Below, piece by piece: positions 43,101 through 52,888 of a stretch of DNA of 64,000 nucleotides. Source of the DNA: Acidobacteriota bacterium (lineage in GTDB: Bacteria > Acidobacteriota > Blastocatellia > RBC074); contig JAHBSF010000003.1 in assembly GCA_019639255.1 (NCBI GenBank), positions 1 through 64,000 on the forward strand. Direction: 5' to 3'. Position 1 is the stretch's first letter. The number at the start of each line of letters is the position of its first letter. The notes below the pieces were generated by a model, which had not been told where the DNA came from, did not search any database, and saw nothing but the letters and a program-made list of their open reading frames with translations. The translations under genes were made by a program, and so were the position numbers.

Positions 43101-44007
43101 GCTTGTAGTAAATACTCTCGACCCGCGTCTGACCGCGCTCGGTCGTCCGAATATAAACAACCAGCAGTTCGATCGCATGTCGTGGCAAACTTCCGGTAGT
43201 TGGTCGAATTACAATGCATTCTTTACGACCTTCAGCAAACGACTCGCCCGCGGATTATCCTTCAACGCCAACTGGACCTGGTCGCACGGACTCGATACGG
43301 CAAGCAACTCCGCCGACGCAAACGGCGCCGCATGGACCAATCCCTACGATCCGTCGTTCGATTACGCCTCATCGCTTGCAGATGTGCGACACGTATTCAA
43401 ACTCTACGGTTCGTACGACCTGCCGTTTGCACGTTCGAACAAACTGCTGGGCGGCTGGTATACATCGTTCATATACATTGCACGTACCGGGCTTCCGGTA
43501 TCCGTTTCGCAGGGCGGAGATATTTTCGGATCGGCTGCGATTTTCGGATCGACCACGGAAAGCGTGCCCGGCATCGGCAGCGTCAAGTCCCGAAGCGGCG
43601 TAAACAACGGGATCGTAGGATCGGGCGGCGTCGCTACGAACGGCAACGCAGCAACCGGAGGAGCGGGGCTGAACCTGTTCGCCAATCCGGAAGCGGTTTA
43701 CAACAATCTGCGGCACTTCCTTATCAGCCAGGATAAGCGGTCGCAGCGTGGCAGCCTGCGCGGGCTCGGATTCTGGAACCTGGATATGTCAATCGGCAAA
43801 TCTACAGGCATCGGCGAGCGAGTGCAGGTCACTTTCTCGGCCGATTTCTTCAACATATTCAACCATACTGTATTTAATGACCCGTCGTTGTCGCTGCTTT
43901 CGCCCGCCGCTTTCGGCGTCATTTCAAGCCAGTTGACGGGCAACCCCGCGCGCGGCGATTTCGCGGGACCGCGACGCGTGCAGTTCGGATTGCGGGTAGA
44001 TTTTTAA
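40156..44007 (+). CDS. Oar-like TonB-dependent receptor 2
   Basis: A 1283-residue outer-membrane receptor. The signal peptide is MKRLPAIVLIAYLFIIAVPSIVRGQ. A carboxypeptidase-regulatory-like domain (about 28-115) precedes a plug domain with RGGAVGGIRGDQNSIVLDGID, then a long barrel ending in a terminal Phe (RVDF). GGGAGG at 40144 supports the ATG at 40156; an open frame begins earlier, at 40051. It probably imports or binds polymer-derived ligands. The upstream 11-bp repeats tie it to the regulator at 34906-36660. Element P14 begins at its stop. Confidence 0.92.
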   Translation: MKRLPAIVLIAYLFIIAVPSIVRGQSASSGAIVGTITEATGGVIVNAQVELLGLGTNISNRAVSNESGQYSFPNLPPGDYRITVAVAGFRKTTLELKVVVGRSALGDLVLEVGELGQTVEVKSGARAELQTIDSSIGDTLGGREILRLPTSQRNALELAHLQVATLPATGTSGQYYGRGGAVGGIRGDQNSIVLDGIDATERFTSASRGMSSLDLPVDAIEEFRSTTANPNAITGATSSGGAFTFATRRGTNEIHGAVYGYHQNDNLNANSWTRNRQGQANPELKDNRYGFRVGGPIIRDRTFLFGFFEGRRFPRSADAVRLVPTQEFSQGILRFRDGANNIVSYNLATSQLCGPARTLACDPRGIGISPLIRDYLRLYPAGNDPTLGDELNIVGLRAPVDASSTAETAIARLDHNFSDNWRFAGSFIYQRQRSTTSGQLEIDRNVTGGAGLLPLEGSPRDPRHVTMSLTGQITATFSNELRVGWNRQDFGTTAALPRVQLAAAGVPLDLGATLLDDPGDPPANRARPQTTRQRHYTIIDNATWVNGNHIVQFGFSTERRNFFNSRPDRLPLSTSPIANIRTGGFVIIPAAQRPPTCSGTSQTNCLRSGDVARWNTLYGTLLGIWDNTQMLVIRDGSGRPTGELFASNDSLSWHTELRGMDTWRVNRSLTINYGANILIETPWADRNDREYFITDATSGALINPREVLARKAEAAERGAVFNPQIAYTPRERLGRGMYDRVFEIGPRAGASWNPSFSDGVLGRLFGDRKSVLRGGYSLLFDRVLATVTITSQISSNEILNSSASIISPTCERQGTPGPGCVPASSPFRIGVDGLPSVPQPAATVPIPFIPQSRTANQAFGVTAARAIDPNFAVGRVHGVNLTLQRELPGDIVMEMGWIGRYGRRLPATFNINAVPVNLRDPSGASSQTFAQAFDAVAAELRRGVVPAQVAPQPWFENLFGANQTRAIAAAAASNFIAGQVGALVVNTLDPRLTALGRPNINNQQFDRMSWQTSGSWSNYNAFFTTFSKRLARGLSFNANWTWSHGLDTASNSADANGAAWTNPYDPSFDYASSLADVRHVFKLYGSYDLPFARSNKLLGGWYTSFIYIARTGLPVSVSQGGDIFGSAAIFGSTTESVPGIGSVKSRSGVNNGIVGSGGVATNGNAATGGAGLNLFANPEAVYNNLRHFLISQDKRSQRGSLRGLGFWNLDMSIGKSTGIGERVQVTFSADFFNIFNHTVFNDPSLSLLSPAAFGVISSQLTGNPARGDFAGPRRVQFGLRVDF

Positions 44008-44104
44008 GAGAAACAACGGAACGGACGAAATGAGACGGAAATTACGGAAAGGTTGAATCTTTCCGTCTTTTCCGTCTCATTTCGTTTGTTCCGTTATCTC
44101 TCTT
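44006..44104. repeat. Palindromic 3'-end element P14 between convergent genes
   Basis: GAAACAACGGAACGGACGAA pairs with TTCGTTTGTTCCGTTATCTC. Both arms share ATGAGACGGAAA at the third block. It lies between TonB receptor 2 (stop 44007) and the DUF1501 gene (stop 44110). Confidence 0.92.
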
Positions 44105-44109
44105 GCCGC

Positions 44110-45576
44110 TTAAGCAAGGATTTTTTCTACGAGATCCCCGTGCACATCGGTCAATCTGAAGTGGCGGCCCTGAAACTTGTAGGTCAGCCGCTTGTGATCT
44201 ACGCCGAGAAGATGCAGGAGCGTAGCCTGAAGATCGAAAACCGATACGGGGTCTGAAACCGTGTTGTAGCTGAAGTCGTCGGTTTCTCCTGTCACGGTTC
44301 CGCGCCTGACGCCGCCGCCCGCAAGCCACATGGCGAAGTTGCGCGGGTGATGATCGCGGCCGTAGTTGTTGTCGGTGAGTTTGCCCTGACAGTAAACCGT
44401 GCGTCCGAATTCTCCGCCCCACACTACGAGCGTGTCGTCGAGCAATCCGCGCTGCTTGAGATCTTTAACGAGCGCGGCCGTTGGCTGGTCGGTTCCCCGG
44501 CATTGCAGCGCAAGGTCGCGCGGCAGATCGTTGTGCTGGTCCCAGCCGCGGTGATAGAGCTGTATGAAACGCACATCGCGCTCTGCAAGCCGGCGCGCGA
44601 GCAGACAGTTTGCGGCATAAGTGCCCGGTTTGCGCGCATCCGGCCCGTACATCTCGAATACACTATCCGGCTCCTTTGACAGATCCATCAGATCGGGAAC
44701 CGATGTCTGCATACGATACGCCATCTCGTATTGCGCAATCCTGGTTTCGATTTCCGGATCGCCGTATGCTTCCGCTTTCATCCGGTTAAGTTTGCTCACG
44801 GCGTCGAGCATATCGCGCCGCGTGCGACGGTCCATTCCGGGCGGGTCCTGCAAAAACAGCACCGGATCGCTGCCCGAACGGAAGCGCACGCCCTGATGGC
44901 TCGACGGCAGAAACCCGTTCGACCACAGGCGCGAAAACAGCGGCTGATCGGTGTTGAGCGCCTGCGCCTGCGACAAAAGCACGACGAATGCCGGAAGGTT
45001 CTGATTCTCGCTGCCGAGACCGTAGCTGACCCACGCGCCCATGCTGGGGCGGCCCGGCTGCTGGAATCCCGTCTGTATGAAGGTAATCGCCGGATCGTGG
45101 TTGATCGCGTCGGTATGCATCGTTTTTATGATCGTGAGATCATCGACGATTTCCGCTGTATGCGGCAACAACTCGCTCACCCACGCTCCCGACTGTCCGT
45201 GTTGAGAAAACCTGAAAATCGAGGGTGTGACCGGGAATGACGATTGCCCCGAAGTCATCCCCGTTATTCGCTGCCCCATGCGCACCGAATCGGGCAGGTC
45301 GATCCCGGCGTGTTTGCGCAATTCAGGCTTGTAATCGAACAGATCCAGTTGCGACGGCCCGCCCGATTGATGCAGAAAAATCAGGCGCTTTGCTTTAGGC
45401 GCAAAATGCGGCAATCCTGCAAGCCCGCCCGTTTTCGCATCGCGCGCCGCATCCTGCGCTGCAAAAAGATCGCCTTTCAACAGCGACGCAAGCGCCGCAG
45501 CCCCAATGCCGCGGCTCATTCGACCGAACAGTTGCCGCCGCGTCAAATGCAGTTCAAGTTCTCGCCCAAGCTCCAT
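44110..45576 (-). CDS. DUF1501 domain protein (alkaline-phosphatase/sulfatase-like fold)
   Basis: A 488-residue protein of the DUF1501 family. The N-terminus carries a twin-arginine-like stretch ([23 protein letters not shown]), so export by Tat is likely. Family blocks are [71 protein letters not shown] and [14 protein letters not shown]. The function of DUF1501 proteins is unknown; they are nearly always encoded beside DUF1549/DUF1553 proteins, as here. Histidines and aspartates in the HH-P motif could bind metal. Confidence 0.92.
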   Translation of the reverse strand: MELGRELELHLTRRQLFGRMSRGIGAAALASLLKGDLFAAQDAARDAKTGGLAGLPHFAPKAKRLIFLHQSGGPSQLDLFDYKPELRKHAGIDLPDSVRMGQRITGMTSGQSSFPVTPSIFRFSQHGQSGAWVSELLPHTAEIVDDLTIIKTMHTDAINHDPAITFIQTGFQQPGRPSMGAWVSYGLGSENQNLPAFVVLLSQAQALNTDQPLFSRLWSNGFLPSSHQGVRFRSGSDPVLFLQDPPGMDRRTRRDMLDAVSKLNRMKAEAYGDPEIETRIAQYEMAYRMQTSVPDLMDLSKEPDSVFEMYGPDARKPGTYAANCLLARRLAERDVRFIQLYHRGWDQHNDLPRDLALQCRGTDQPTAALVKDLKQRGLLDDTLVVWGGEFGRTVYCQGKLTDNNYGRDHHPRNFAMWLAGGGVRRGTVTGETDDFSYNTVSDPVSVFDLQATLLHLLGVDHKRLTYKFQGRHFRLTDVHGDLVEKILA

Positions 45577-45614
45577 AATCGCTTCTTTCCCGATCTGTTC
45601 TTTCCGGTCAATTT

Positions 45615-45663
45615 CTTTTCCGTTTATTCAGTACTCTTCCGCGTGTTCCGCGGTCTTTCCTCA
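45615..45663 (-). repeat. Partial palindromic-element-like sequence
   Basis: TTTTCCGTTTATTCAGTACT and TTCCGCGTGTTCCGCGGTCT resemble a worn right arm. It lies 3' of the DUF1553 gene and just before DUF1501. The match is weak. Confidence 0.3.
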
Positions 45664-48600
45664 TTCTTTCGTGATCGTCTCATCGAGATTGAGAATCGCG
45701 CTCGCCACGACGCTCCACGCCGCAAGCTCAGCAGCATCGAGCCGCTCATCCGCAACGGACTCACCCACCTTAAGCAGCTTTTGCGCCGATTCCCGGTCGC
45801 GCCGATACTTCCTGAGTTCTTTTTCAAGCAGCGATTTCAACACATTGATTTCCGCCGTTGAGGGATGCCGCGCCGTGGCAAGCCTGAAGGCGTATTGCAG
45901 CCTTGCATTCGCATCGCGTCCCGCTTCGAGCAGTGCGCGCGAGGCGAGCGCCCGGGCCGCTTCGACAAACGTTGGATCGTTGAGCAGCGCAAGCGCCTGC
46001 AGCGGAGTATTCGTAACGGGCCGCCGCGCGGTGCATTTCTCGCGATCCGGCGCATCGAAAATCGCCATAGTCGCCGGCGGCGAAGTGCGTTTCCAGAACG
46101 TGTACATGCTGCGGCGATAAAGTTCCGCGCCGCTGCTCTGTTGATACTCCTGCGCCGAAAATCCGTCGCCGAAAGCAAGCTCTTCCCACAACCCCGGCGG
46201 CTGATACGGAAACACGCTCGGCCCGCCTATGTCGCGGTTGAGCAGCCCGCTCGCGGCCAATGCAACATCGCGTATCGATTCGGCCTGCAAGCGATGCCGC
46301 GGTCCGCGCGCAATCAGCCGGTTTTCAGGATCTTTTTCCATCAGTTCGTGTGCAGCTTTCGACGATTGACGATAAGCGGCTGAAGTCACAATCATCCGCA
46401 GCATCCCTTTTACGTCCCAACCGCTCGCCACGAACTCCGTTGCAAGATAATCGAGCAGTTCGGGATGCACCGGAGGCTCGCCCTGCGAACCGAAATCCTC
46501 GACGGTTTTTACTATTCCCGCGCCGAACAGCATGGCCCAGAAACGGTTGACCGCTACGCGCGCAGTCAACGGATGCCCCGGTTCTACAAGCCACCGCGCA
46601 AGCGTCAACCGGTTGCGCGGCGCATCATTCGGCATCGGCGGCAGCACGGCCGGAACATCGGCCGTCACCTTCTCTATGGGATTGCGGTAATCGCCGCGCC
46701 CGAGCACCCAGGTCTCGCGCGGCTTCGATTTTCCGCTCTCTACGGTCTCCGCCATAACCATTACGTTCAGTATCTCGCGCTCGAGCGCTTCCTGCTCGCG
46801 CTTGAGTCGCTTGAGCTCGGATGCAGCGGTGCGCAGGGAATCCGGCGCCGCACGCTCCAGAAAATATTCGCGCACGCGGGTTGTCTCTTCCCTGCTCCGC
46901 TTGCCGAATACGCCCGACAAGATCATCTCGACCGGGAAATGTACGGCGAGTTGTTCGATTTCCGCGGCTTCAAGCGCGCGGTTGTAAAACCTGAGGTCGT
47001 CGATTCCGCCCTTGTAGGCGCGGCCGAGCGCGGCATTCCCGACAGTAATCGGCGCGTTGTTTTGAATCGATCCTGCAAGATTGTCGCGCAGGATTTCGGC
47101 TTTCTGTTTCTGGCCGTTGATGTAAAGAGCAAACCCGGAAGCGCGCCCTGCGCCGTCCGAAACAAGCGCTACGTGATGCCACTGCCCTATCGGCAGCCTA
47201 TGTTCGGTTCTGATGACCAACGCGCCTTCGGGCCAGTTCGATACGGCGCGAAATATCAGGTGCTGCGACCATCGCTGAATGCCTATGAGCTGGCGATCCT
47301 CGAGTGTGAACTCCCATCCGCGCCTTGAAGCTGCATCGGCGGTTTTCTGCAACACCGTAACGGGATGGTTGCTGCCTCCGCGAATCCAGAATGCGATTGA
47401 AAAACGCGAATCGCGGTCGAATATGCCGGGATCGTCAAACGCCGCCTGCGAATCTCCGTCGAAGAATACGGCGCGGCCCACCGCCCCCGTACTGAATGAC
47501 GGATCGCCGCGCACCGTGCGCCCGTGGCGGTAACGCCCTGAAAGATCCGCAAAACCGCCGTCGAAATCGTAATGAGCAACCAGTCCTTCGCGCGGCGACT
47601 GCGCAATTCGGCCCGTGAGGGGTTTCTCCCACGTTTCCTGAAAGGGTGCGACTTCCGTATCCGAAAGTTTCTTTTCGTTTGCCCCTATGAGGCTTTTGAG
47701 TGCGTCGCGCCTGGCCTTTTGTTCTTCGGTCGGAAGCTGAAGCATCGGTCTGGCGTTTCCGGTTTTACCGTCCAGACCCAGTTCGGGCACGTTGTTGAAA
47801 AAAGCAAAGAACTGATAAAACTCGCGGTGCGTTATCGGGTCGTACTTGTGCGTATGACACCGCGCGCATCCCATCGTCATCCCCATCCAGGTCGTAGCGG
47901 TAGCTTCTACGCGATCGACTACATACTCGGTCAGATACTCTTCCGGTATGGCTCCACCTTCGTAATTGATCATGTGGTTGCGATTGAACCCGGAGGCGAT
48001 TTTTTGATCGAGCGTGGCGCCGGGCAGCATATCGCCTGCGAGCTGTTCGATGGTGAATCTGTCGTATGGGAGATTGTTGTTGAAGGCGCGTATCAGCCAG
48101 TCGCGCCACGGCCACATGTCGCGGTGGCTGTCTATGTGATAGCCGTGCGTATCCGCATACCGCGCCGGATCGAGCCACATCATCGCCATTCGTTCGCCGT
48201 AATGCTTCGAGACGAGCAGTTGATCTACGCGCCGTTCGTATGCATCGGGCGAAGCATCGGCGAGAAACGCATCGATTTCGGCGGGCGTGGGAGGCAGGCC
48301 CGTAAGATCGAGGGTCGCGCGGCGCAACAGTGTAACCTTGTCGGCTTCGGGCGACGGCCTGAGTCCTTCGCGCTCGAGCCGTGCAAGTATGAAGCGGTCT
48401 ACAGGTTGACGCACCCAGGATGAATCGCGGACTTCGGGAGGTACGTGACGTTTCGGCGTTTCATATGCCCAGTGCGTGCTCCACCGGGCGCCCTGCACGA
48501 TCCATTTGCGAATCAGTTCAATCTGCGCAGGTGTCAGCGCGTGCCCCGAATCTGCGGGAGGCATACGAAGCGCCGGATCGGATGCGCTTATGCGCGCGTA

Positions 48601-48882
48601 AAGGCGGCTTGCCGCCGGGTCGCCGGCAACGAGTATCCCGGCTTTTGCGAATGCGCCGTCGCGCGTATCGAGCCGCAGGCGCGCCATTCGGTTCTGTTCG
48701 TCCGGCCCGTGGCAGGTAAAACAGTTGTCCGAGAGTATGGGCCGAATCTCCCGGCTGAAATCGATGGGCCGATCCGCGGCCGGTCCGCCGGCTTGTTCGG
48801 CGCTGATTGATCGCGCTGCATATACGAAGCCTGCAAGCGCCGCCGCCAGCACAAACGCGGTCAAATGGAGATTTCGCCTCAC
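45661..48882 (-). CDS. PSCyt1-DUF1549-LamG-DUF1553 protein
   Basis: A 1073-residue exported protein. A signal peptide at residues 1-25 is followed by a planctomycete-type cytochrome c domain PSCyt1 with the haem motif C54-F-T-C57-H58. DUF1549 covers about residues 135-345 ([21 protein letters not shown]), a concanavalin/LamG-like domain about 430-640, and DUF1553 about 720-990 ([36 protein letters not shown]). Such proteins are paired with DUF1501 proteins and are thought to take part in polysaccharide breakdown or oxidation, without proof. The DUF1501 gene is 84 bp downstream, so they form an operon. Confidence 0.92.
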   Translation of the reverse strand: MRRNLHLTAFVLAAALAGFVYAARSISAEQAGGPAADRPIDFSREIRPILSDNCFTCHGPDEQNRMARLRLDTRDGAFAKAGILVAGDPAASRLYARISASDPALRMPPADSGHALTPAQIELIRKWIVQGARWSTHWAYETPKRHVPPEVRDSSWVRQPVDRFILARLEREGLRPSPEADKVTLLRRATLDLTGLPPTPAEIDAFLADASPDAYERRVDQLLVSKHYGERMAMMWLDPARYADTHGYHIDSHRDMWPWRDWLIRAFNNNLPYDRFTIEQLAGDMLPGATLDQKIASGFNRNHMINYEGGAIPEEYLTEYVVDRVEATATTWMGMTMGCARCHTHKYDPITHREFYQFFAFFNNVPELGLDGKTGNARPMLQLPTEEQKARRDALKSLIGANEKKLSDTEVAPFQETWEKPLTGRIAQSPREGLVAHYDFDGGFADLSGRYRHGRTVRGDPSFSTGAVGRAVFFDGDSQAAFDDPGIFDRDSRFSIAFWIRGGSNHPVTVLQKTADAASRRGWEFTLEDRQLIGIQRWSQHLIFRAVSNWPEGALVIRTEHRLPIGQWHHVALVSDGAGRASGFALYINGQKQKAEILRDNLAGSIQNNAPITVGNAALGRAYKGGIDDLRFYNRALEAAEIEQLAVHFPVEMILSGVFGKRSREETTRVREYFLERAAPDSLRTAASELKRLKREQEALEREILNVMVMAETVESGKSKPRETWVLGRGDYRNPIEKVTADVPAVLPPMPNDAPRNRLTLARWLVEPGHPLTARVAVNRFWAMLFGAGIVKTVEDFGSQGEPPVHPELLDYLATEFVASGWDVKGMLRMIVTSAAYRQSSKAAHELMEKDPENRLIARGPRHRLQAESIRDVALAASGLLNRDIGGPSVFPYQPPGLWEELAFGDGFSAQEYQQSSGAELYRRSMYTFWKRTSPPATMAIFDAPDREKCTARRPVTNTPLQALALLNDPTFVEAARALASRALLEAGRDANARLQYAFRLATARHPSTAEINVLKSLLEKELRKYRRDRESAQKLLKVGESVADERLDAAELAAWSVVASAILNLDETITKE

Positions 48883-48949
48883 GCTTTTTCCTCCGATGTA
48901 ATTGGACGCCTCTCATGGTGCTGCGGCGCTCACCCGGGGTCAAGAACAG

Positions 48950-49035
48950 AGGCGGCGGAATACGCGAAAAAAGACGGAATTCACGGAAACGAAACCGTCA
49001 TTCGGCTTTTTCCGTATTTTCCGGTGTATCCCGCG
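48950..49035. repeat. Strongly degenerate palindromic element P16 in a divergent gap
   Basis: GGAATACGCGAAAAAAGACG and TTCCGTATTTTCCGGTGTAT are poorly paired relatives of the element arms. This is the only copy lying between divergent starts (DUF1553 and the FAD oxidase). It may be a decayed insertion. Confidence 0.4.
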
Positions 49036-49087
49036 GCCGGTCTTCGTTTTTTCATGGCCGCCGGGTTGTGTACAATGAATCTGCATT

Positions 49088-50602
49088 ATGAATGATCAAA
49101 TAAATCGCAGAGCATTTCTTACGCGCAGCGCGCTTGCAGCCGCTGCGTTTTCCGTCACGCAGAAAAATCTCTTCGCTGCTCCGGCGATTCATGCGGCTGA
49201 AAACCTGAAAACCGTAGCCGAACTCGATCCGGCCGAGGTGCGCCGGTTTACGGGCCTTCTGCGCGGCAGGGCGTTGATGCCCGATGATCAGGGCTACGAA
49301 GCTGCGTGCCGTCTCTGGACCGGCAGGATGCCCAAACGGCCCGGCCTCGTCGTGAGGTGCGCCGATGTCGAAGACATCGCAACTACGGTCAAGTTTGCGC
49401 GCGACCGCCAACTGCTGCTTGCAGTTCGCGGCGGCGGACATACGCGCAACGCAACGTGCGACGGCGGAATCCTGGTGAATCTATCAGGGATGCGCGCCAT
49501 CGACGTGGATCCGAAAAAGCGCACGGTTCGCGCGCAGGCGGGCTCAACGGTCGGCGCTGTAGATGAAACGACGGCTGCGCACAAACTGGCCACAGTGCTC
49601 GGCGAATGCCCCTCTGTAGGCATATCCGGACTAACGCTCGGCGGCGGACTCGGTCGCCTTATGGGGCAACACGGATCTCTTTGCGACAATCTGCTTTCGG
49701 CCCGGGTCGTCACCGCAGACGGCTCGGTGCTGCGCGCCAGTTCCGAAGAAAACCGGGAACTGTTCTGGGCCGTGCGCGGGGGCGGCGGAAATTTCGGCAT
49801 CGCATCGGAATTCGAGTTTCGGCTTCATCCCGCAGGACGCGTGCTTTCGGGGATGCTCCGCTACCGTATCTCCGACGCAAAGGAAGTGCTTCGTTTCCTG
49901 CGCGGTTTTATGGAAACGGCGCCCGATGAACTCGACGCGCTCGTCGAAATCGGCAGTCGCATACTTCAGTACGCCCCGGATGCGCAAAGTCCGATCGTCG
50001 TCATCAACGTATGCTGCGGCGGAGATCTCGGAAAGGCCGAAAAAACGCTGCGCCCGCTGCGAACGTTTCTGCGACCGACATCGGACACCATACGGCCGAT
50101 GCCCTATCTGGAAGCGCAGGGCCTCGGCGACGTTTCGACGCTCATACGCCATCTATCGCCCGGTTTTTCGGGCTATGGACAATCGGGGTTTCTCGCGCAG
50201 TTTGACGACGAAGCCATCGACCGCATCATCGCGCACTGCGAACGACCGCCCTCAGAAGCGTGGTCGTTTGCGCTCGATCATTACATGCACGGCGCCGTAC
50301 TGCGCCCTTCCGAAAACAACCTTGCCTTCAGCCTGCGGCGGCGCGGTTACAGCTACCGCTCATCCGCATTCGAACCCGGTGAGACGCAGGCCGAAGCGCC
50401 CACCGCCTGGGTCCGGAGCCTCAACGGCGCGCTTGCGCCGCTGTCGGGCGGAAGAATGTATATGAACTACCTGACCGATCAGGGCGAAGCCGGAGTGCGC
50501 GCGGCCTTCGGCGCCAACTACGACCGGCTCAGCGAATTGAAGAAAAAATTCGACCCCATCAATCTGTTTCGCCTGAACCCGAACATCGCCCCGGCGGGGT
50601 GA
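49088..50602 (+). CDS. Secreted FAD-linked oxidase, berberine-bridge-enzyme-like
   Basis: A 504-residue flavoprotein with a Tat-type signal (RRAFLTRSALAAAAFS). The PP-loop FAD domain (about residues 85-260) contains VRGGGHTRN, where His118 is the position of covalent FAD attachment in this family, and GECPSVGISGLTLGGGLGRLMG. The C-terminal BBE motif FDPINLFRLNPNIAP is complete. The second attachment residue (Cys in bicovalent enzymes) reads as Cys in LGECPSVG, but this position needs alignment. It oxidises an alcohol, sugar or similar substrate with oxygen; the substrate is unknown. The stop abuts element P17. Confidence 0.9.
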   Translation: MNDQINRRAFLTRSALAAAAFSVTQKNLFAAPAIHAAENLKTVAELDPAEVRRFTGLLRGRALMPDDQGYEAACRLWTGRMPKRPGLVVRCADVEDIATTVKFARDRQLLLAVRGGGHTRNATCDGGILVNLSGMRAIDVDPKKRTVRAQAGSTVGAVDETTAAHKLATVLGECPSVGISGLTLGGGLGRLMGQHGSLCDNLLSARVVTADGSVLRASSEENRELFWAVRGGGGNFGIASEFEFRLHPAGRVLSGMLRYRISDAKEVLRFLRGFMETAPDELDALVEIGSRILQYAPDAQSPIVVINVCCGGDLGKAEKTLRPLRTFLRPTSDTIRPMPYLEAQGLGDVSTLIRHLSPGFSGYGQSGFLAQFDDEAIDRIIAHCERPPSEAWSFALDHYMHGAVLRPSENNLAFSLRRRGYSYRSSAFEPGETQAEAPTAWVRSLNGALAPLSGGRMYMNYLTDQGEAGVRAAFGANYDRLSELKKKFDPINLFRLNPNIAPAG

Positions 50603-50710
50603 GGAGAGATAACCGAACAAACGAAAATAAACTGAATAAACGGAAAGAAGGCAATGGTTATACTCTTTCCGTCTGTTCAGTTTATTTTCGTTTGTTCCGT
50701 TATCTCTCTT
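50602..50710. repeat. Palindromic 3'-end element P17, exactly between two stop codons
   Basis: GAGAGATAACCGAACAAACG pairs with TTCGTTTGTTCCGTTATCTC, and both arms share the private block AAAATAAACTGAA. It spans the 107-bp gap between the FAD-oxidase stop (50602) and the PH-protein stop (50710) with nothing left over. Confidence 0.93.
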
Positions 50711-52362
50711 CAGACTCTGTATACGGTCGCGGCCGCCTGATGCGCGAGATCTTTGGCAAGCGCTTCGGCTTCGGATTGCGGCAGATGACGGACATAGGGG
50801 CCGCCGCGCGCCGCCGATTGCCCCGCCGTATCGACGGCAACCGTGGCAAGTCCCAATCTGCGATCAAAGGGGGATTGCCGGATTTCGACAGCCTGCACCT
50901 TTCGCACAGGCACTATCTGCCGCAGCCTGCCGAGCCAGCCCCGGCGCGCATGAAAATACCGCTCACCCCGCGAATACCCCAGATGCTCGTACTGCCGCTT
51001 CAATACGGGATACGCAAACGCAGTCAGCAGCAGCGCAGCGAACGCGGCCCAGCTTTTTGTGGCGACAAAAATTGCAATCGATATAAGCAGCGCGACTATG
51101 GCGACTTTCTTGAGGCCGCGCCGCACCGCAAGCGGCGAAACGCGCCGCCATGCGCTTTGATCTACATCGGGAAAGACCGCCGGGATGATATCCTCGACCA
51201 ACGTGCGCGGCACAACGGGCAGCAGCAGATCGCGCCCCTCGCGCTGTTCGGCATTGTCCTCGCTGCGGCTGCTGACGGTTTCCACGCGAACCGATGCAAG
51301 ACCTGCAAGACGCCGCAACCATCCCTCTTCGATTGCAAGCGTTTGAATGCGACGGCGCGGCAGTGTGCTTGAACGGCGCGTCAGCAATCCGTAGCTGCGC
51401 TCGAGATCTTCGCCGCGCCGCGCAAGCGTAAAGTCGTAAAAAAGCAGAATCGAACCGAGCACCGACAGCACCATGCCGGTTGCCAGTATTGCGGAAAAAG
51501 ATACTACGGCGATGATGACCGCCGTGCGCAAGCCCTGGCCCGCCGCGCGGCCGGCGACGAGCCGAATCGCTTCATCCAGCCTTTGATAAACGTCCTCCGG
51601 CAACAGGTCGTCAAGCAGCGCCCAAAGCGCGCCGATGAAGACGAAAACCGATACCAGATGATTCGAAGTCAATCCGCCGAGCACCAGATCGCGCAGACTC
51701 AGCTTCCGCAAAACCTCGCGCTCCGACCGATCAGTCGCTTGCGAGACTGACGAAGCGGCATCGGGCGAAAAACCGGCGGAGGCTTCGTGCAGCGTCGCAG
51801 TCTGTCGGCCCCGCACCGCCGCTCTCAGGGCTTCGGCATCGCGCCGCGCCATAACCGTGAATGTCGCTTCAGGCCCGCCGCCGCTCCCCGTCTCTACTTT
51901 GGCTTCCACTACGCCGAAGATGCGATGCATCAGGCTCTGTTCGATGCGCACCTCCTGTATGCGCTCAAACCTTATGTGGCGTTCGGTGCGCCCTATGAGC
52001 CCCTCGCGCGTGATGAGTTCGCCGCCCTCGACGCGGTAAGTAAACGATACATAACGCACCACTGCGCGCCCGAGCGCAAACACAGCCAGCAGCATCAACA
52101 TTATTCCCCACGATGACCGCCGGCTGAAAAGCAGCAAAGGTATCGCGGGTAATAAAAAACCCCGCACCAGTCTGAAAACATCAAAAACCAGTGCAAGCGG
52201 GTGAAGATGTCCCGCAGCAACGGGGCCGGGCGCGGACTGTACCTTATCGATCGACGGCTCGAATGGAGTTTTATCAGGATCGATTGGATCAGAATCGATT
52301 GGATCAGAAGCAATCCGATCGGACGAGGTTGGATCAGACGGGGTTGGATCAGACGGCATCAT
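50710..52362 (-). CDS. Membrane protein with three bacterial PH (bPH2) domains, YdbT-like
   Basis: A 550-residue inner-membrane protein. Three bPH2 domains are separated by pairs of helices: the first near FTYRVEGGELITREGLIGRTERHIRFERIQEV, the second near ERSYGLLTRRSSTLPRRRIQTL, and the third near RYFHARRGWLGRLRQIVPVRKVQAVEI. Helices lie about 65-100, 235-255, 285-320 and 410-445. The N-terminal 30 residues are SDP-rich repeats encoded by 15-bp units. It overlaps the small PH-domain gene upstream by 14 bp, giving the usual YdbS-YdbT pair. Roles proposed for such proteins are protection of membranes under stress; function here is inference. Confidence 0.9.
   Translation of the reverse strand: MMPSDPTPSDPTSSDRIASDPIDSDPIDPDKTPFEPSIDKVQSAPGPVAAGHLHPLALVFDVFRLVRGFLLPAIPLLLFSRRSSWGIMLMLLAVFALGRAVVRYVSFTYRVEGGELITREGLIGRTERHIRFERIQEVRIEQSLMHRIFGVVEAKVETGSGGGPEATFTVMARRDAEALRAAVRGRQTATLHEASAGFSPDAASSVSQATDRSEREVLRKLSLRDLVLGGLTSNHLVSVFVFIGALWALLDDLLPEDVYQRLDEAIRLVAGRAAGQGLRTAVIIAVVSFSAILATGMVLSVLGSILLFYDFTLARRGEDLERSYGLLTRRSSTLPRRRIQTLAIEEGWLRRLAGLASVRVETVSSRSEDNAEQREGRDLLLPVVPRTLVEDIIPAVFPDVDQSAWRRVSPLAVRRGLKKVAIVALLISIAIFVATKSWAAFAALLLTAFAYPVLKRQYEHLGYSRGERYFHARRGWLGRLRQIVPVRKVQAVEIRQSPFDRRLGLATVAVDTAGQSAARGGPYVRHLPQSEAEALAKDLAHQAAATVYRV
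52270..52356 (-). repeat. 15-bp tandem repeats encoding SDP-rich N-terminus
   Basis: Two TCGATTGGATCAGAA units and two GTTGGATCAGACGGG units with degenerate copies between them make the N-terminus of the PH-domain protein read as repeats of S-D-P plus I-D or T. This part is not conserved in the family and looks like slippage. Confidence 0.75.
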
Positions 52363-52879
52363 CGCCTCCGATGGCGATCAGATGATCGCGCAGCCTTGCA
52401 GCCTCTTCGTGATCGAGCCCTGGAACGGTGATGCTTGCCGAACTCGTGCCGGCCGTGTAAAGCACAAGCGAGGCAAGCCCGAACATACGTTCGAGCGGAC
52501 CGCGCTGCAAATCCACGTGCTGCAGGCGATTGAGCGGCAACAACCTTACCAAACGAAACCATACGCCGCTGCGCGTTTCCAGCACCCGCCCGTCGATGCG
52601 ATACGCCCACGCGCGATACACGCGATTCGGCCGCCACCGGCAAAACCACAGCGCGCACGCGGCAAGCGCGAGCCACGCAACCGGGTACAGGTAGGAATAC
52701 ACCCCGCCGCGCAGCCACATCATCGTCGCAAACGGCAACAGCATCAGCAGCACTACGCACAAACCAATCAGGTACCCGAGCCTCCACAACGGCACGACGC
52801 GCGGATCGAGCGGGCGCCAATGCGAGGTCTCGGTGTTTTCGGCGAATTCCGCGTTTTCTTTTATGTCTAAACTTTCCAT
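52349..52879 (-). CDS. Small PH-domain (bPH2) membrane protein, YdbS-like
   Basis: A 176-residue protein with two membrane helices (about 32-55 and 62-83), then one bPH2 domain: RAWAYRIDGRVLETRSGVWFRLVRLLPLNRLQHVDLQRGPLERMFGL, read in its conserved parts, and a C-terminal VPGLDHEEAARLRDHL helix. It matches the YdbS half of YdbS/YdbT pairs. Its 3' end overlaps the start of the larger PH-domain gene by 14 bp, so the two are translationally coupled and probably form a complex. Confidence 0.9.
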   Translation of the reverse strand: MESLDIKENAEFAENTETSHWRPLDPRVVPLWRLGYLIGLCVVLLMLLPFATMMWLRGGVYSYLYPVAWLALAACALWFCRWRPNRVYRAWAYRIDGRVLETRSGVWFRLVRLLPLNRLQHVDLQRGPLERMFGLASLVLYTAGTSSASITVPGLDHEEAARLRDHLIAIGGDDAV

Positions 52880-52888
52880 GCCTCGCCG

